Of a DNA stretch of 64,000 nucleotides, positions 1-11,954 are shown piece after piece. The DNA lies in the NCBI GenBank assembly GCA_018894105.1, contig CM032126.1, positions 25,890,391 through 25,954,390 of the forward strand. The letters are read 5' to 3'. Within the stretch, counting starts at the first letter, position 1. Each line of letters begins with the position of its first letter. The DNA comes from Jacaranda mimosifolia. Lineage: Eukaryota; Streptophyta; Magnoliopsida; Lamiales; Bignoniaceae. The position numbers were made by a program, and so were the translations under genes. The notes under the pieces were generated by a model that was not told the origin of the DNA, made no database searches, and was given only the letters and a program-made list of their open reading frames with translations.

Positions 1-162
1 CTCTTTTCTATAGGGGAAGAGGAAATGCCAGTTTTATTGAAATGAGATTTTTGAAAAATGGAAGGAATTAAATGGTTGATGTGATGCACGCAAAAATAGG
101 CATTGAGAAAGGAAGGAGATGCAGTTATTTTTGGTGCATAATAACTTCCATATTTCAATGTG

Positions 163-1740
163 TTAACTAATCTCGCCAAAATCATATTTTGATTTAATTC
201 CTAATTTATCTCTAATGCACACAAATTTCTTTTCTTCCAAAGCTTTTGTGAAGATGTCTGCAAGTTGATTCTCAGAGGAAATAAAATCAATTGATATATC
301 GCCCTTATTCAAATGATCACGTAGTAAATGATGTTTGATTTCAATATGTTTTGTGAGTGAATGCATAATTGAATTTTTAGAAATGCTAATAGCACTGGAA
401 CTATCACATAAAATGGGCACACAATGCACATTAATACCAAAATTATGTCATATGTGTTTCATCCACAACACCTAGGTGCAGCAATTGCCCAAGGCCATAT
501 ATCCTACCTCGATTGTGGATAATGCAACTATACTTTGCTTTTTACTGCACCATGAAACCAAGTAATTTTCCAGCAGTTGGCAACCACCATTGGTACTTTT
601 CCTGTCTATCTTGCAACCAGCATAGTCCGCATCATAATAGCTTATGAGAGTAAAAGATCTAGAATGTAGATGCCATAAGCCATAGTTGGATGTTCCCTTA
701 AGATATCTCAATATTCTTTTCATAGCATTTAAATGGGATTCCTTTGGATTGGACTGGAATCTAGCACATAAGTATGTTGAAAACATAATATCTAGATGGC
801 TAGCAGTTAAATAGAGTAAGCTACCAATAATACCTCTGTAGACCTTATCGTCTACTTTCTTACCATCCTCATCAAGTTCAAGTCTGGTAGTTGTACTCAT
901 AGGAGTGATTGCAGAGTTGCATTCACTTATTCCAAACTTCTTTAGAAGTTCCTTTGTTTATTTTTCTTGTGATATGAATGTCCCTTTCTGAGTTTGCTTC
1001 ACTTGAAGTCCCAAGAAGAAGTTGAACCCTCCCATTAAGCTCATTTCAAATTCTTGTTTCATTTTCTCAGCAAACTCTCGACAAAGTAGATCATTAGTAG
1101 TGCCAAAATAATGTCATCAACATAAATTTGAATAATGAGAGAACCATTTTCTTGGTGCTTAGTGAACAATGTGGTATCTAATATTCCTATAGAAAAACTA
1201 TTATTTATGAGAAAGTTACTCGAATGATCATACCAAGTCTTAGGTGCTTGTTTTAATCCATATAAAGCCTTTGTCAATTTAAAAACAGGTTGAGGAAAAC
1301 TTTGATTTTTGAAATTGGGCAGTTGCTCTATATAAACTTCTTCTTTTATGAATCCATTTAGAAAAGAACTTTTAATGTCCATTTGATAGAGCATAAATAT
1401 TTTATGAGATGCAAAGACAAGAAGTATTCTAATTGATTCTAACCTGGCAACTGGAGCAAATGTTTTATCGTAGTCAATGCCCTCTTATTGACTGTAGGCT
1501 TTTACTACTAGTCTGGCTTTGTTCCTGGTAATTTTACCATTTTCATCTAGCTTATTCTGAACATCCACTTGGTACCAACATTTGGATGGTCTGATGGCCA
1601 TTCTACCATGTTCCAGACTTTATTCTTTTCAAATTGAGCAAATTCTTCCTTCATTGCTTCAATCCAGAATAGATCTTTTAATGTCTCTTTGACATCCTTA
1701 GGTTCAATCATTAAAATGAGGGCACAATTGGATTCATTTG
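163..1740 (-). pseudogene. Copia reverse transcriptase - RNase H, broken
   Basis: RT starts with FWIEAMKEEFAQFEKNKVW (near 1,640-1,700). It continues with MDIKSSFLNGFIKEEVYI and ALYGLKQAPKTWY (1,394-1,220) and keeps the catalytic YVDDI motif at about 1,105-1,125. A frame break follows. RNase H at 472-900 has YRGIIGSLLYL, MKRILRYLKGT, YDADYAGCKIDRKST and ALSTIEVGYMA. Its last part is at 163-429 (LCDSSSAISISKN, HIEIKHHLLRD, DIFTKAL). The RT active site survives although the gene is split by stops and frameshifts. Confidence 0.88.
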
Positions 1741-3263
1741 GTGGAACTTGTCTGGTTTTATATTTGGTAGTTATTCCAGCTTGTGGATCTCCAATGATTT
1801 TGTCAGTAGGGTAACTGGAAGCATGTTTTAATTTTCTGGTTCTTTGTTCAGCCCTTTCTACTGACTCGCTAAAATCAAGTTCATCAGTGGGATTTATTTC
1901 CTCAAATGATTTCGATTCCTCTTGGTTTGATGTAGATGGCTTAAGTTCTGGAATCTTGACTGGTTCTTCGAATCCTACAACTTCTTTGCTCAAGGTTTCC
2001 TTGGCATAGGATGGCCGGTTAGTTTCATCAAACATAACATGTGTGGATTCTTGAACATTTGTTTTTCTTTTATTAAAGACACGATAGGTTTTGCTATTTA
2101 TTGAGTAACCAACAAAGATAGCCTCATAAACTTTGGAATCAAACTTTGTGAAATAGTCTCTATCATTAGAATATAACATTTGCAACCAAAGACAACGAAA
2201 TAAAAAATATTCGAAACTTTACCATGCCATAATTCATATGAGGTTTTTCTCAAAATTGGTCTTAAGAAAGCACGATTTGTCACGTAGCAGGCCGTATTCA
2301 CAACTTCACCCCCAAAGGATTTTAGAAGATTATATTCATTAAGTATGGTCCTAGCAGGTTCTTGCAAATTTCGGTTTTTCCTTTCATTTACTCTATTTTG
2401 TTGGGGAGTCTTACGAGCAGAAAAATCATGAATGTAACCATGTTCTTCACAAAACAAAGTAAAGTTTATTTCATCAAACTCAATTCCATGGTCACTTTGA
2501 ATTTTCTTAATGAAATAATCGTTTTCATTTTAAAGCTTTTTAGTGAGTGGAATGAAAGCATTTAGAGCATTATTTTTATAAGTAAGGAATAGAACTCACA
2601 TAAAACGAGTATAATCATCTACTATGACAAACACACATTTTTTATCTCCAAGGGAAGCAGTTTTCATTACTCTAAATAGGTTAATGTGCAAACGTTCCAG
2701 TGGCCTGGAAGTTGTGACCTCATTCTTTGGTTTGAAAGATGTTCGGATTTGCTTTCCCTTTTGGCATGCATAACATATTCTATCCTTAGAGAAATTTAAC
2801 TTAGGTACCCCTTTGACAATATCTTTCTTTGTGAGATGAGATATAAGTTCCATGTTTACATGGCCCATTCTTTTATGCCATTTCCAGCTTTCTTCATCTG
2901 AAACATCTAAGCACTCTACATTTTGACAGGTTAAATCATCAAGGGCTATACAATAAACCTCTTCATTCCTGGTAGCAGTAAAAACTAGTTTCTTATTTTG
3001 CTTGATAACATAGTGAGAAAGATGAAATTTAACCTCACAACCTTCATTGCATAGTTGATTGATACTAAGCAAGTTATGCTTAAGACCTTCAACAAGCCAT
3101 ACGTTATCTCAATGGAACTACCAATTTGCTTACCACTGGTATCTTTACCTAGTATGCATCTTTTTGTGTTATTTGCATAGAGAATATTTCCTATGGAACA
3201 ATCATTAAGCTTAAGAAACATGGACGCATCCCCTGTCATACGCCTGGAACATCTGCTATCCAA
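1740..3263 (-). pseudogene. Copia protease / integrase region, broken
   Basis: At 3,220-3,263 the Copia protease-like signature reads DSRCSRRMTG. The expected catalytic D-S-G triad has become D-S-R, so the protease is probably dead. The GAG-pre-integrase zinc region follows (WHKRMGHVNMELI, CYACQKGKQIRTSF) and then the start of the integrase core with DDYTRFM near 2,596-2,700. The core continues in other frames: QQNRVNERKNRNL (2,098-2,457) contains the E of the DDE triad, and GYSINSKTYRVFN is the C-terminal part (1,547-2,185). Frameshifts lie near 3,000, 2,590 and 2,180. Confidence 0.85.
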
Positions 3264-3348
3264 GTACCATTTCTGTTTCCAAGAATGTTCCTTGGCATCT
3301 ACTTGTAAGAAATTAGTTTGTTTTAGATCCCCAAACTATGTTGGGTCC

Positions 3349-5005
3349 TTAATGGTTAGTAGCAAATAGTTTTCTTACCCAAACAAACTTGGTACCAATA
3401 AGTTTCTCAATCGGACATCTATAATTGACATGACCAGATCTACCACAAGTAAAGCAGGTTTTTCGAACTGATTTGGCATTCATTCTGGAAGTTGTTGAAA
3501 TCGTTTGGTTTTTCTTTGATTCATACAGTTTTGGAAATTCCAACCATTCTTAACATTATGTCTAGGTGGAGCATGCATATGTGTGTGTTTGACACTTGTG
3601 GAACATTCACCTAGATCATCCACAACATGCAAGCATTCATCAACAATCATTTTTTCTTTGATTTCAAGGCTTATATTTTCAACTTGCTTCTTCAAGGAAT
3701 TATTCTCTTTAGTTTGCCAATCATTCATTTTCTTTTTGCATTCAACATCAAGAGTCTCTTTGTTTTAGCCATTTGCATTTCAAATTTATTTTTATGAGCC
3801 TTATCTAATTCTTCTTGCAAATAGTCCGCTTTTTCTTGCAAAACTTTATTTTTATCAACAAGCATTTTGACACAAATTTCATAAAGCTTCAGCAATTTTT
3901 GCACATCCTTATCAATGACAATTTCATCATTGGAATCATAATCAGAACATGAAGAGGTATTTACTTGATTTACCATGAAGCAATTCTCTTCATCGTTCAT
4001 TTGTTCAACATCAAATTCATCCCATGTGGTTGTCATCACCTTAACTTTGGCTTATTTTGCATATTTCTTCAATTTGAGATAGTCTGGTTTTCTGTGTTTA
4101 ATTTCGTTGTATTCGTAACAATGAGGTGGCTTGGTATTTGGAGTTTTTGGACTATTTCTTTTCAATTTTGATCTATTATTCTAGAATTTTCTTTTGAGGT
4201 TCGTTAGTTACTTTAATCTTCAAGAAATCAGAATGATTTCATCCTCAACCTGGTCCTCATCAAGATCTTCTTGAAGTTTTGAGTCGGAATCATGACCGAT
4301 ATTAAAAATAATATTCTTTTTGATCTTTGTTTCCGAACTTTCATCTTTATTTAGCAACATCATCTCATGGGATATCAGCGATCCAATCAGTTCACCTATG
4401 GTCATTCTGCTAAAGATCACGAGCTTCCTGAATAATAGTAACTTTTGGTGTCCATTCCTTTGGAAGAGATCTAAGAATCTTCTGGACTTGTTTATCTTCG
4501 TTTATAGTTCTACCGAGTGCGAACATGGGATTTATAATTTCCATGAAGCGGGCATACATCTGGCTTATGGTCTCATTAGGTTTCATTTGGAACATTTCAT
4601 ATTTGTGAATGAGAAGAGCAATCCTCTTTTGTCGAACCTGGCTGGTACCTTCGTGGGTCACTTGCAACATTTCCCACATTTGCTTTACTGTAGCACATGT
4701 ACTGACTCAATTGTACTCCTCTTTAGTGAGAACGCATGATAGAATATTTCTGGCCTCTGCATTCATTGAGATGGCCTTTTATCATAATTGGTAAATTCAC
4801 GTCGCTCTTTTGGAACCATCTGTCCATCAACTAATTTTGTTGGAACCATCGGCCCTTCACTAACAATGTCCCATAAATCAAAATCCAGGGCAATTATGCA
4901 TTCTGGCATCCAATTTTTCCACATAGCATAGTTGGAACCATCAAATAGTGGGGACCGGTTGTGCGATTGCCCTTCTGCAAAGACATCAAGAGTATTAGTG
5001 GCCAT
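3349..5005 (-). pseudogene. Copia gag (capsid and zinc knuckle), broken
   Basis: The reading starts at the ATG at 5,005 (MATNTLD...). The N-terminal block with LFDGSNYAMWKNWM is the typical Copia gag start. A second block at 4,410-4,679 in another frame (HEGTSQVRQKRIALL, LRSLPKEWTPKV) is the UBN2/retrotran_gag capsid region. A coiled-coil-like stretch follows at 3,725-3,900. A complete zinc knuckle CFTCGRSGHVNYRC (C-X2-C-X4-H-X4-C) lies at about 3,400-3,470. At least three frame changes separate these blocks, so no full gag can be made. Confidence 0.85.
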
Positions 5006-5050
5006 AGGATCTTTTACTATTGTAGTTACACCACTATATAGAGAATCAAT

Positions 5051-5062
5051 GCTCTGATGCCA
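5051..5062 (-). other. primer-binding site of the Copia element
   Basis: The minus strand reads TGGCATCAGAGC. This is the usual initiator-methionine tRNA complement of plant Copia elements with one change. It lies directly downstream of the LTR end. Confidence 0.85.
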
Positions 5063-5064
5063 AT

Positions 5065-5720
5065 TGTGAGTGATTATATGCCTAAAAGCGGGGTGAATTA
5101 GGCTTAAGAGATTTTAATGCAGTGGAAGTTTATCACTCAAAATACCTTTTGGCCTTTCAAAGCAGTTTAAGTCTTTGTGGATTGATGCACAAGTTTCTTC
5201 CACTCCGTACGGTATGCTCTAATCTTTTCTTCCAGACCGAAACCAAGAATACTGCAGAAGATTCCAGACAATACCGCTTACTGGTTTTTTCACGTAGAGA
5301 TCCTTAGAGCAACCAAGCACTTATTTATTTTCTTCACGGTGTCCTTCGAGAGCAGATACGACTCCCATTTCTCTTCACCACTAAGTCTTTAGAGACGCAA
5401 ACCACCTTGTCTTTGTCTCCCCAAGGCCCATTAAAGGCAAGTTCCACTTGACCTTGTTCACCACAAGGTCTCTCGAAAATACACGTAGAGCAAGGAATTA
5501 GCAATAATTAAGTACAAAGCGTGTATGGGAGTATTACACAACTCCTCAAGCACTTAACAAAGTTTTCTCCCGTTGAAGTGATTCACTCTTAATAATTGTT
5601 GCTTAATCTTTCTTTTATATGTTTATGTCTAACGACTATAGGTTCTTATTAAGGCAAGAATCTATTGGAACTAAATAAGGGAACAAGTTAACTTTCATAA
5701 TCATGCATTCATTCCTAACA
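5065..5720 (-). repeat. 5' LTR of the Copia element
   Basis: On the minus strand this segment begins TGTTAGG and ends ACTCACA, two bases before the primer-binding site, which fits the TG...CA rule. A minus-strand TATA-like stretch (ATATAAAAGA, 5,611-5,620) could be the U3 promoter. The outer boundary at 5,720 was chosen from the TG end only, because no second LTR copy is in the window to align. Confidence 0.65.
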
Positions 5721-6673
5721 CAGTGGGTGATTCAATAATTTCTGCTTAAAATAATTTCTTTCCTAAGATACAAAGATGCAAATCAAATTAGAATCTGCAG
5801 GAGATTTTTTATTTATGGAAGGTAAATTCCAATGCATGACAGATTCCAGCTACTAACACGTAAACTGATTCCAACAGATAACATGTGAATATGCGCATGC
5901 TTTCCAACACATATTTTTTGGAGTAATTTTTTCATAATAAAAACAATGTAAACCATTGAAAGGGTTAACATAATGAATGTAGATTAGGTTTTAGACATTT
6001 ATCTAGATTTCTTAAAAGATTGAGTTGAATAAACACAGCTATTCAAAAATGTATGAATGATCAATCAATATATATCTTGTATAGTAATGTCCTTTCAATG
6101 TAACTTGTATTACATGAATGCAACGAAGACTCATTATCCAAATCGTGTAAATTCATCTACAGTTTTGTTGAAAACCAATATAAGTAACATAGCCTATTCG
6201 AGTAGACCATCCCATCAAGGGCTTTATAGTCTAATTCTACAAACCAACAATTTTGAGTTGATTTGTTAGCATATTTCATTTTCAAACTCTAATTCAATAC
6301 CCCACCCTCTCAAAGATAGAATCTCCGAAGGGCCTAATGGCCTTTTAGTTCATCCACCATCAATTTTGGCTTAACTTAGGTCAAGACTAATGTGCATATC
6401 AATGAGTTATTTAAAAGAATAAAGACTAAAATTTAGTATATAAATGCATCAACTTGAAAAAAAAAATATATAAATAGGAATAACTTTTAAATTTTCTCTT
6501 TTACAATTCAAGTTTTGAGACCCTACATTGACATAAACATTATAAATTAATTTTTATATAAAATTAATTACACACGATTTTCACAGTAATTAAAATTATA
6601 TATCAAAACCTTGACATACCACTCCCGCTATAAAGCATAGATATGCTAAAACATTTACAAAATTAGGTAAATC
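5721..6673. other. AT-rich intergenic DNA, nothing recognised
   Basis: I see only short chance ORFs with no family signature, and no RNA gene. A run of A (about 6,458-6,467) is present. Confidence 0.6.
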
Positions 6674-6681
6674 CTTTTGGC

Positions 6682-7248
6682 CAGTTTTCGAAAAATCAGA
6701 CCGTTCATTGAATCGAAAAACTTACAAGTTCACGGTTTACTAGTTCAACCATTGGTCGAACCGTAATTGAACCGCAATTGAACCGTGACATCATAATTAC
6801 GAAATATATATTACTTAAAAATTAATAAAATTTCAAAATATAAAACATAAAGAGCTTAAATAATATTGTCTAATATCACAATTCATATTATAAATGATCA
6901 GAACAATTTAAATATCTCAAGTCTAAAGTTTAAAGTTGAGAGTGTGTGAGTTAATTCTAAACTCTACACCAAGGTTTTTTTTTTTTACTTTTAGATAGCT
7001 TGTGAGGTGTACCTTCGCCTTCAAACTTTGTACTTAGACAAAAAAATTAAAAAAAAAATTAATTTCATTAAAAATTAAATAAAAAAACCATTCCGGTTCA
7101 AATGAATTGTGAGCGGTTCACCAGTTCACCAGTCCGACCGGCCGATCTGAACAGTTTTAACAAAATATGACATTTTTTTTTAGTTTTTTTGTTTTATGAG
7201 AAAATCAGACCATTCGCTGGCTGGTCCAGTAAGATTTTTTAAACCATG
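6682..7248. mobile_element. non-autonomous hAT-like MITE rich in GAACCG motifs
   Basis: The element is 567 bases long. Its ends are inverted relatives of each other: the left starts CAGTTTTCGAAAAATC and the complement of the right starts CATGGTTTAAAAAATC. Subterminal regions are full of GGTTCA/GAACCG motifs. Flanking 8-base duplications read CTTTTGGC (6,674-6,681) and CTTTCAGC (7,249-7,256), 6 of 8 identical, as expected for an old hAT insertion. There is no transposase. Confidence 0.65.
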
Positions 7249-7256
7249 CTTTCAGC

Positions 7257-8253
7257 TACCACTTAAAAAGGTAAAATTGTCATCCCCAAATTTAATAAAT
7301 ATTCTATGTAAAAATGATAAATTAAATTAATAATAATACATTTAATTATGAAGACATCAACTTTGAACATTATGATTTACTCACTTTCAATGACATAATT
7401 TGCATTTTGTCGTCCTAACAAAAATATCTTAAAAATGAATAACAATATATGTGAATTGATAAGTTACTAGTACCCTAACTTTTAACTTGTGAATTCTATT
7501 TCTCAATTAATTGTGTAGCGATGTTGAAAAATATAAAAAAGGTCCACAATGCGAAAATATATAAAGAAAATAATTTGATTAATAATTTAAATAAACTAAG
7601 TCAAATAATAGGAAACAAGGTATATTGTCATTTATATAAAAAATAAAATTAAATATTTATGTTCTAATTCTTTTCTTTGTGAAACCACAAAAATACAATA
7701 AAAGCTTGAGACTGTCCTAGTATTTTTACATATTTGCTTTAAAACTAAACTTGATCAATATATAATTTTTAAAATCTTATTCAATATTAAAGTAATAAAA
7801 ATATCCACCATCAATCCCCTAATCGGCAATCTAAATTAAATAAGAAAGGTCAACTGTAAAAGAATGTTAAACAACATATTAGAATATAAATAAAACAAAT
7901 AAGTATACTACTTTAACTAAATTTTATTTTTTTCTTCCAAATTTTTATATAACGTATGTGAATGCAATTAAAATTCTAATGACATAAAAGTAAAAGACCA
8001 ATAAGATACTAAATTAATTAAATAAAAAGGGCCACTGAGCCTACCCAACTGCGCCAACTTGAAATGTGTTTCATAATTCAAATCTACTCAAGTCACTAAA
8101 AGCCTAACTAGTATAAATGTTAACTATAATAGCCAAAAAGATATCTAAGCAATCATTTATTCAATGCGAGTATTGACTCTATGCGTAAACGTTCCAAGAG
8201 TGGAAGCTCATAATTTCATTAATTTACAGAAATGACTTTGAATCCTATTCCAT
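7257..8253. other. AT-rich DNA, possibly hiding the Tat 5' LTR
   Basis: No gene or RNA is visible. If the Tat-like element starting at 8,254 kept its 5' LTR it would have to end here, just before the primer-binding segment. I cannot match this stretch convincingly to DNA beyond the element's 3' end (after about 19,730). Confidence 0.4.
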
Positions 8254-8309
8254 GCAACATAATTTGGCACCGCCTATGGGAGCAACATAATTTGGCACTG
8301 CCTATGGGA
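8254..8309 (+). repeat. 28-base tandem duplication of the primer-binding segment
   Basis: Positions 8,254-8,281 and 8,282-8,309 are the same 28-base unit, differing at one base (CACCGCC against CACTGCC). Each copy has the core AATTTGGCA, which is where Tat-type elements bind their tRNA primer. Confidence 0.85.
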
Positions 8310-8589
8310 AACTCCTTTCTGACTTACAAAATGTTGATAATACAAACAAGACTTAGAGTTCAAGACTCCAGCTCCCCCATAGCACCTCGAGGAGAGAATG
8401 TTAAGAACAACCAATAGATGGGTAGCCTTTTTCCCATGACTAAACAAACACCTAACACACTAGAGATCCTACTTGGGTTTCAAGCCTCGCTTTGAGAAAA
8501 CCCAACACTGCAGATCACATTAGAAGTTGAAACCATCAATTCCTCTCAGTTGGAGCCAACTAGCTAGAAAATAAAGGCTAACAAAGCTA

Positions 8590-9530
8590 GATTCAGAACT
8601 AGGGAAGATCTTATGGTAGTAGAAATCATCCTAGGCGACCCATTGAAGGCCACCAAGCTTAGAGCCATCTTAGACAAAAACTTTAAGAAGGAGCTAGTCA
8701 GTTTCTTGAGAGAGAACCACGTCTTTGACTAGAGCATGACGGACTTCTGAGGAATTTCTCCATATGGATTATGCACAACCTTAAGGTAAACCCTGATGCA
8801 TGGCCAATGAAGTAGAAAAGGAGAAACTTTGGAGTGGAACAAAATCTAAATAATCAAACAAGATAAGTTGTAGAAAGCTAAATACATTCGACTAGTACAA
8901 TGCTCTGAATGGTTGGCCAACCTAGTGTTGGTGCCTAAGGAGAACATAAAATGGAGAATGTGCATTGACTTCAGGAACCTAAATAAAGCCTACCGTTCCT
9001 ACTCCTCAAGATGCTCTTTGGTCTTAATAATGCCGATACAACTTACCAAAGACTAGTTAATCATATGTTCAAAGATATGATCAGATGAAATACAGAGGTG
9101 CACATAGAAACATGTTGATTAAGAGTCGTTGGCAAAGTAGCCATCACACGACTTAGCATAATGCTTTAATATCCTGAGGAAGTTCAACATACAACTTAAC
9201 CTAGCTAAATGTGCTTTCGGCATATGCTGGGAAAAGTTCTTGGGATACATTATTTGGTGGCACGGTATAGAATCCAAGCCTAAAATGATAAAAGCAATAC
9301 TCCAAGTGCTGTCCCATGAACCATTAAGGAGGTCCAAATAATGGTAGGACGATTAGCTATTTTGAATCGAATCATCTCTACGTCCTTCAAGAAAGGACTT
9401 TTCTTTTTGAAAATCTTATGAGGAGCTAAAGCATTCGAGTGTATGAACGAATGTGAATCATCTTCCAACAACTAAAAGCGTACTTGGCGTCAAACTCCAC
9501 TATTGAAGAAGCGGAGGACAACAAAACTAA
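8590..9530 (+). pseudogene. Tat reverse transcriptase, deleted and broken
   Basis: In shifting frames the translation shows EDLMVVEIILGDPLKATKL at the start. Next come WLANLVLVPKENIKWRMCID and FRNLNKAY (about 8,915-8,995), LFGLNNADTTYQRLVNHMF (about 9,010-9,075), and LRKFNIQLNLAKCAFGICW then KFLGYIIW (about 9,175-9,255). The part around the catalytic Y-x-DD is replaced by unrelated residues, and the segment between DFRNLNKAY and FGLNNA is shortened. The enzyme therefore lacks its active centre. Confidence 0.8.
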
Positions 9531-9707
9531 TGTACCTGTACTTAGTATCCTGGTTCAGGAATTAGAGGAGAAATAATTAGATTTTATTGCTACAAGTATA
9601 GATTATTTAAAATAAGAAGACATGGATTTGGATATTTCCCTTCAACTAATCATGTCAAATAAATAGTATTGTGGAGTTGAAGGGAATTCTCCAAAGAGAA
9701 AATGGAT

Positions 9708-10092
9708 TGTGGGAGTGTGTGACTTGAACTATTGATTGGTCTATGTAGATATATGTTTGCCACATTGGAATTCACAACCAAATATTTCCGTTCCAATCAC
9801 TGTGTAACCCCTATATAGAAGATAGACTGGTTCGCTTGACAAGAATCTTTTGCATGATCAGATTCGAATCGTGTTGTATATGAGCACGCTCCATAAGATC
9901 TAGTATAATTAACTTAAATAGATAAAAATTTTGCTTTATTTATCTATTTCACTTAATTAATTTCCTACTTGTACTTCAAATTGAATACTATGTCAATGCA
10001 TTAATTTCCTTTGCATTGATATGATTGATAATACTATTGAAGGAATAAGAGACAAAATACTAACTAATTTATCGCGTCAGTCAACTCCCACA
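9708..10092. repeat. possible small insertion with TGTGGGAG inverted ends
   Basis: A 385-base segment begins TGTGGGAGTGTGTGAC and ends GTCAGTCAACTCCCACA, an inverted pair with TG...CA ends. It interrupts the RNase H coding trace, which resumes at about 10,087 with LEERYSRF. It could be a solo LTR or a MITE. No convincing target-site duplication was found. Confidence 0.35.
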
Positions 10093-10860
10093 AGGTTTAG
10101 AAGAAAGATATTCTCGATTCAAGAATTGGTCCTTGTTGTGCTTACAGCTGCATGAAAGCTTGAACCTTACTTGTAAGCTCACCAAATCGTGGAACTTACT
10201 ACATATTGATAAGGATACTAAGCAGCCTACAGGCCTCGAGAAGAATGGTGAAATAGGCCGTTCAGTTAAGCCAGTATAGAATTGAATATTGCTAACCACT
10301 GACAATTAAAGCCTCAGTGCAAGCTAACTTTATGGCTGAAGGTATAGGAAACAAAGTTGGGAGTTCTATTTCCACTTGCACCCTTTAAATGGATGGGTCA
10401 TCTACCAACTCCAAGAGTAGCATTGGCATAGTCCTAAAGAGTCCACAAGGCAATAAGTTCAAGGTACACCATAAGATTTAACTTCCACTCTTCAATAATG
10501 AGCTTGAATATAAAATGTTGATCATCAAAATGAAGTTAGCCTTCATTATTGGAACATGATGACTATGAGCTAGCAACGACCCTCAATTAGTAGTCAACCA
10601 AGTCACGGGAAACTAAGAAGTCAAAGAGGATAATATAGTAGAGTACCTCCACCAAGTGAAGGCGTTCATTTGGACATTATTCGCTTAGCTAAGCAGCCAT
10701 TCCTCTTATAGCGGTAAAGAGTCGGCAAATCACCTTCCTCACTTTCAATGCGCTGGACCAAGAAATCTCTAGAGCCACACCCTAATCACTTCTTGAAATA
10801 ATGGACATTAAAGACAACACCACGTCATGGATAAGCCTATCGTGAAATACCTTTGCAGTT
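10087..10860 (+). pseudogene. Tat RNase H region, broken
   Basis: In several frames the trace reads LEERYSRFKNWSLLCLQLHE (the retroelement RNase H segment), then ASGRM-like and ADFMAEG-like remnants. The second, plant-type RNase H follows around 10,370-10,700 (MDGSSTNSKSGIGIVLKSPQ, LFNNELEYKMLIIKM, NIVEYLHQVKAF). It has many stops. The arrangement fits the dual RNase H of Tat elements, and some catalytic acids can be traced, but the whole is decayed. Confidence 0.65.
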
Positions 10861-10889
10861 GCATTTTTCTCAATGGCTAAAATGAGGTA

Positions 10890-11696
10890 AAGTGATTGAA
10901 AATAAAAGCAGCAAAATTCATGTTGTTGGATAGAAACCTATTCAAGCAATTCTCCCACTCCTATTTGAAATATTTATCCCTAGAGAGACTAGAATACTTC
11001 ATTCGTAAGATCTATATAGTCATCTGTAGAAACCATTCAAGAGCAAGGTATTTAATGCAAAGACACTTAGACAAGGCTTCTTCTGGCCAACAAAATCGAC
11101 ACTTCATTCCCTTTCTCCTAGTGGGAAATACATTATGGGGCCCTTTCCCCAAGCTACTGGCAAAGTAGAAATTCCTCACAGTCACAGTGGATTATTTTTC
11201 CAAATATGTAGAAGTCAAGCTCCTAGCATGCATATTCAAGAAAGAAATCATAAAAATTCATCTAGAAGAACATAGCATCTAGGTTAGGGAGTCCTTGAGC
11301 ATTATTCTTAGACAACAAAAACCAGTTCATTGGAGCAAAACATAGTAATTGGTGAATGAGCTATTTGTCAAGCAATTCTTTACATCTATAGTTAATTTAT
11401 AAGCCAATGGATAGACTGACGTCATGAATTGAACTATACTCCAACACCTGAAGATAAGACTAAGCGACACCAAGAGAGCTTGGGCAGATAAACTCTTCCC
11501 TATGCTATAAGCATGCCAAACCACCCCCAAAACATCTATAGAAGAATCACTATTTGACTTGGTTTATAGCACAGAAGCTATTGCCCCAGCAAAAGTTGGG
11601 GAAATTAATGGGAGGTTAAAAAGTTATAAAGACTCCAAGAATCCATAGGAGCTTATGGTGAACTAGACTTGCTCTTGAGGGAGTAAATTAGATAAG
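10890..11696 (+). pseudogene. Tat integrase, N-terminal and core part
   Basis: The segment reads KIKAAKFMLLDRNLFKQFSH, SYLKYLSLERLEYFIRKIY and CRNHSRARYLMQRHL (zinc-binding region), then LWGPFPK and LTVTVDYFSKYVEVKLL (first catalytic D). LFVKQFFTSIVN, AWADKLFPML and CQTTPKTSIEESLFDLVYST follow. The stretch between the zinc region and the core has lost its usual CDKC part. Coding resumes on the far side of the hAT insertion at about 16,204. Confidence 0.82.
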
Positions 11697-11884
11697 ATAA
11701 TTCGTAAACAATTCAAATTCAATTGGACAAAAGCTCGAATTTAGCTTGATTTTTTTGGAGTTCAAGCTTGCTAGTTAATCAAGTTGAACCAGGCTCAATT
11801 TTTTTCAGCTCGAAAAGTTCATGAGCCTAAATGAGCTTTTTTGCTTATATGCATATAACTCTATATAATTATATATACTTATTT

Positions 11885-11886
<2 letters not shown>

Positions 11887-11953
<67 letters not shown>
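11887..11953. repeat. (TAA)n microsatellite
   Basis: About 22 uninterrupted TAA units lie inside the hAT element near its left end. Confidence 0.97.

Positions 11954-11954
<1 letters not shown>

Larger units (their letters stand above)
1..5720 (-). mobile_element. Ty1/Copia LTR retrotransposon, degraded, 3' LTR outside window
   Basis: The minus strand shows the Copia gene order gag - protease - integrase - reverse transcriptase - RNase H from 5,005 down to about 163. It is preceded by an initiator-Met-type primer-binding site (5,051-5,062) and a 5' LTR (5,065-5,720). The RNase H end is about 160 bases from the window edge and no second LTR copy is visible, so the 3' LTR must lie to the left. 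Frameshifts and stops break the polyprotein at least six times, so the copy is dead. The RNase H and gag resemble the Tork/SIRE branch, but the lineage call is only a guess. Confidence 0.93.
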
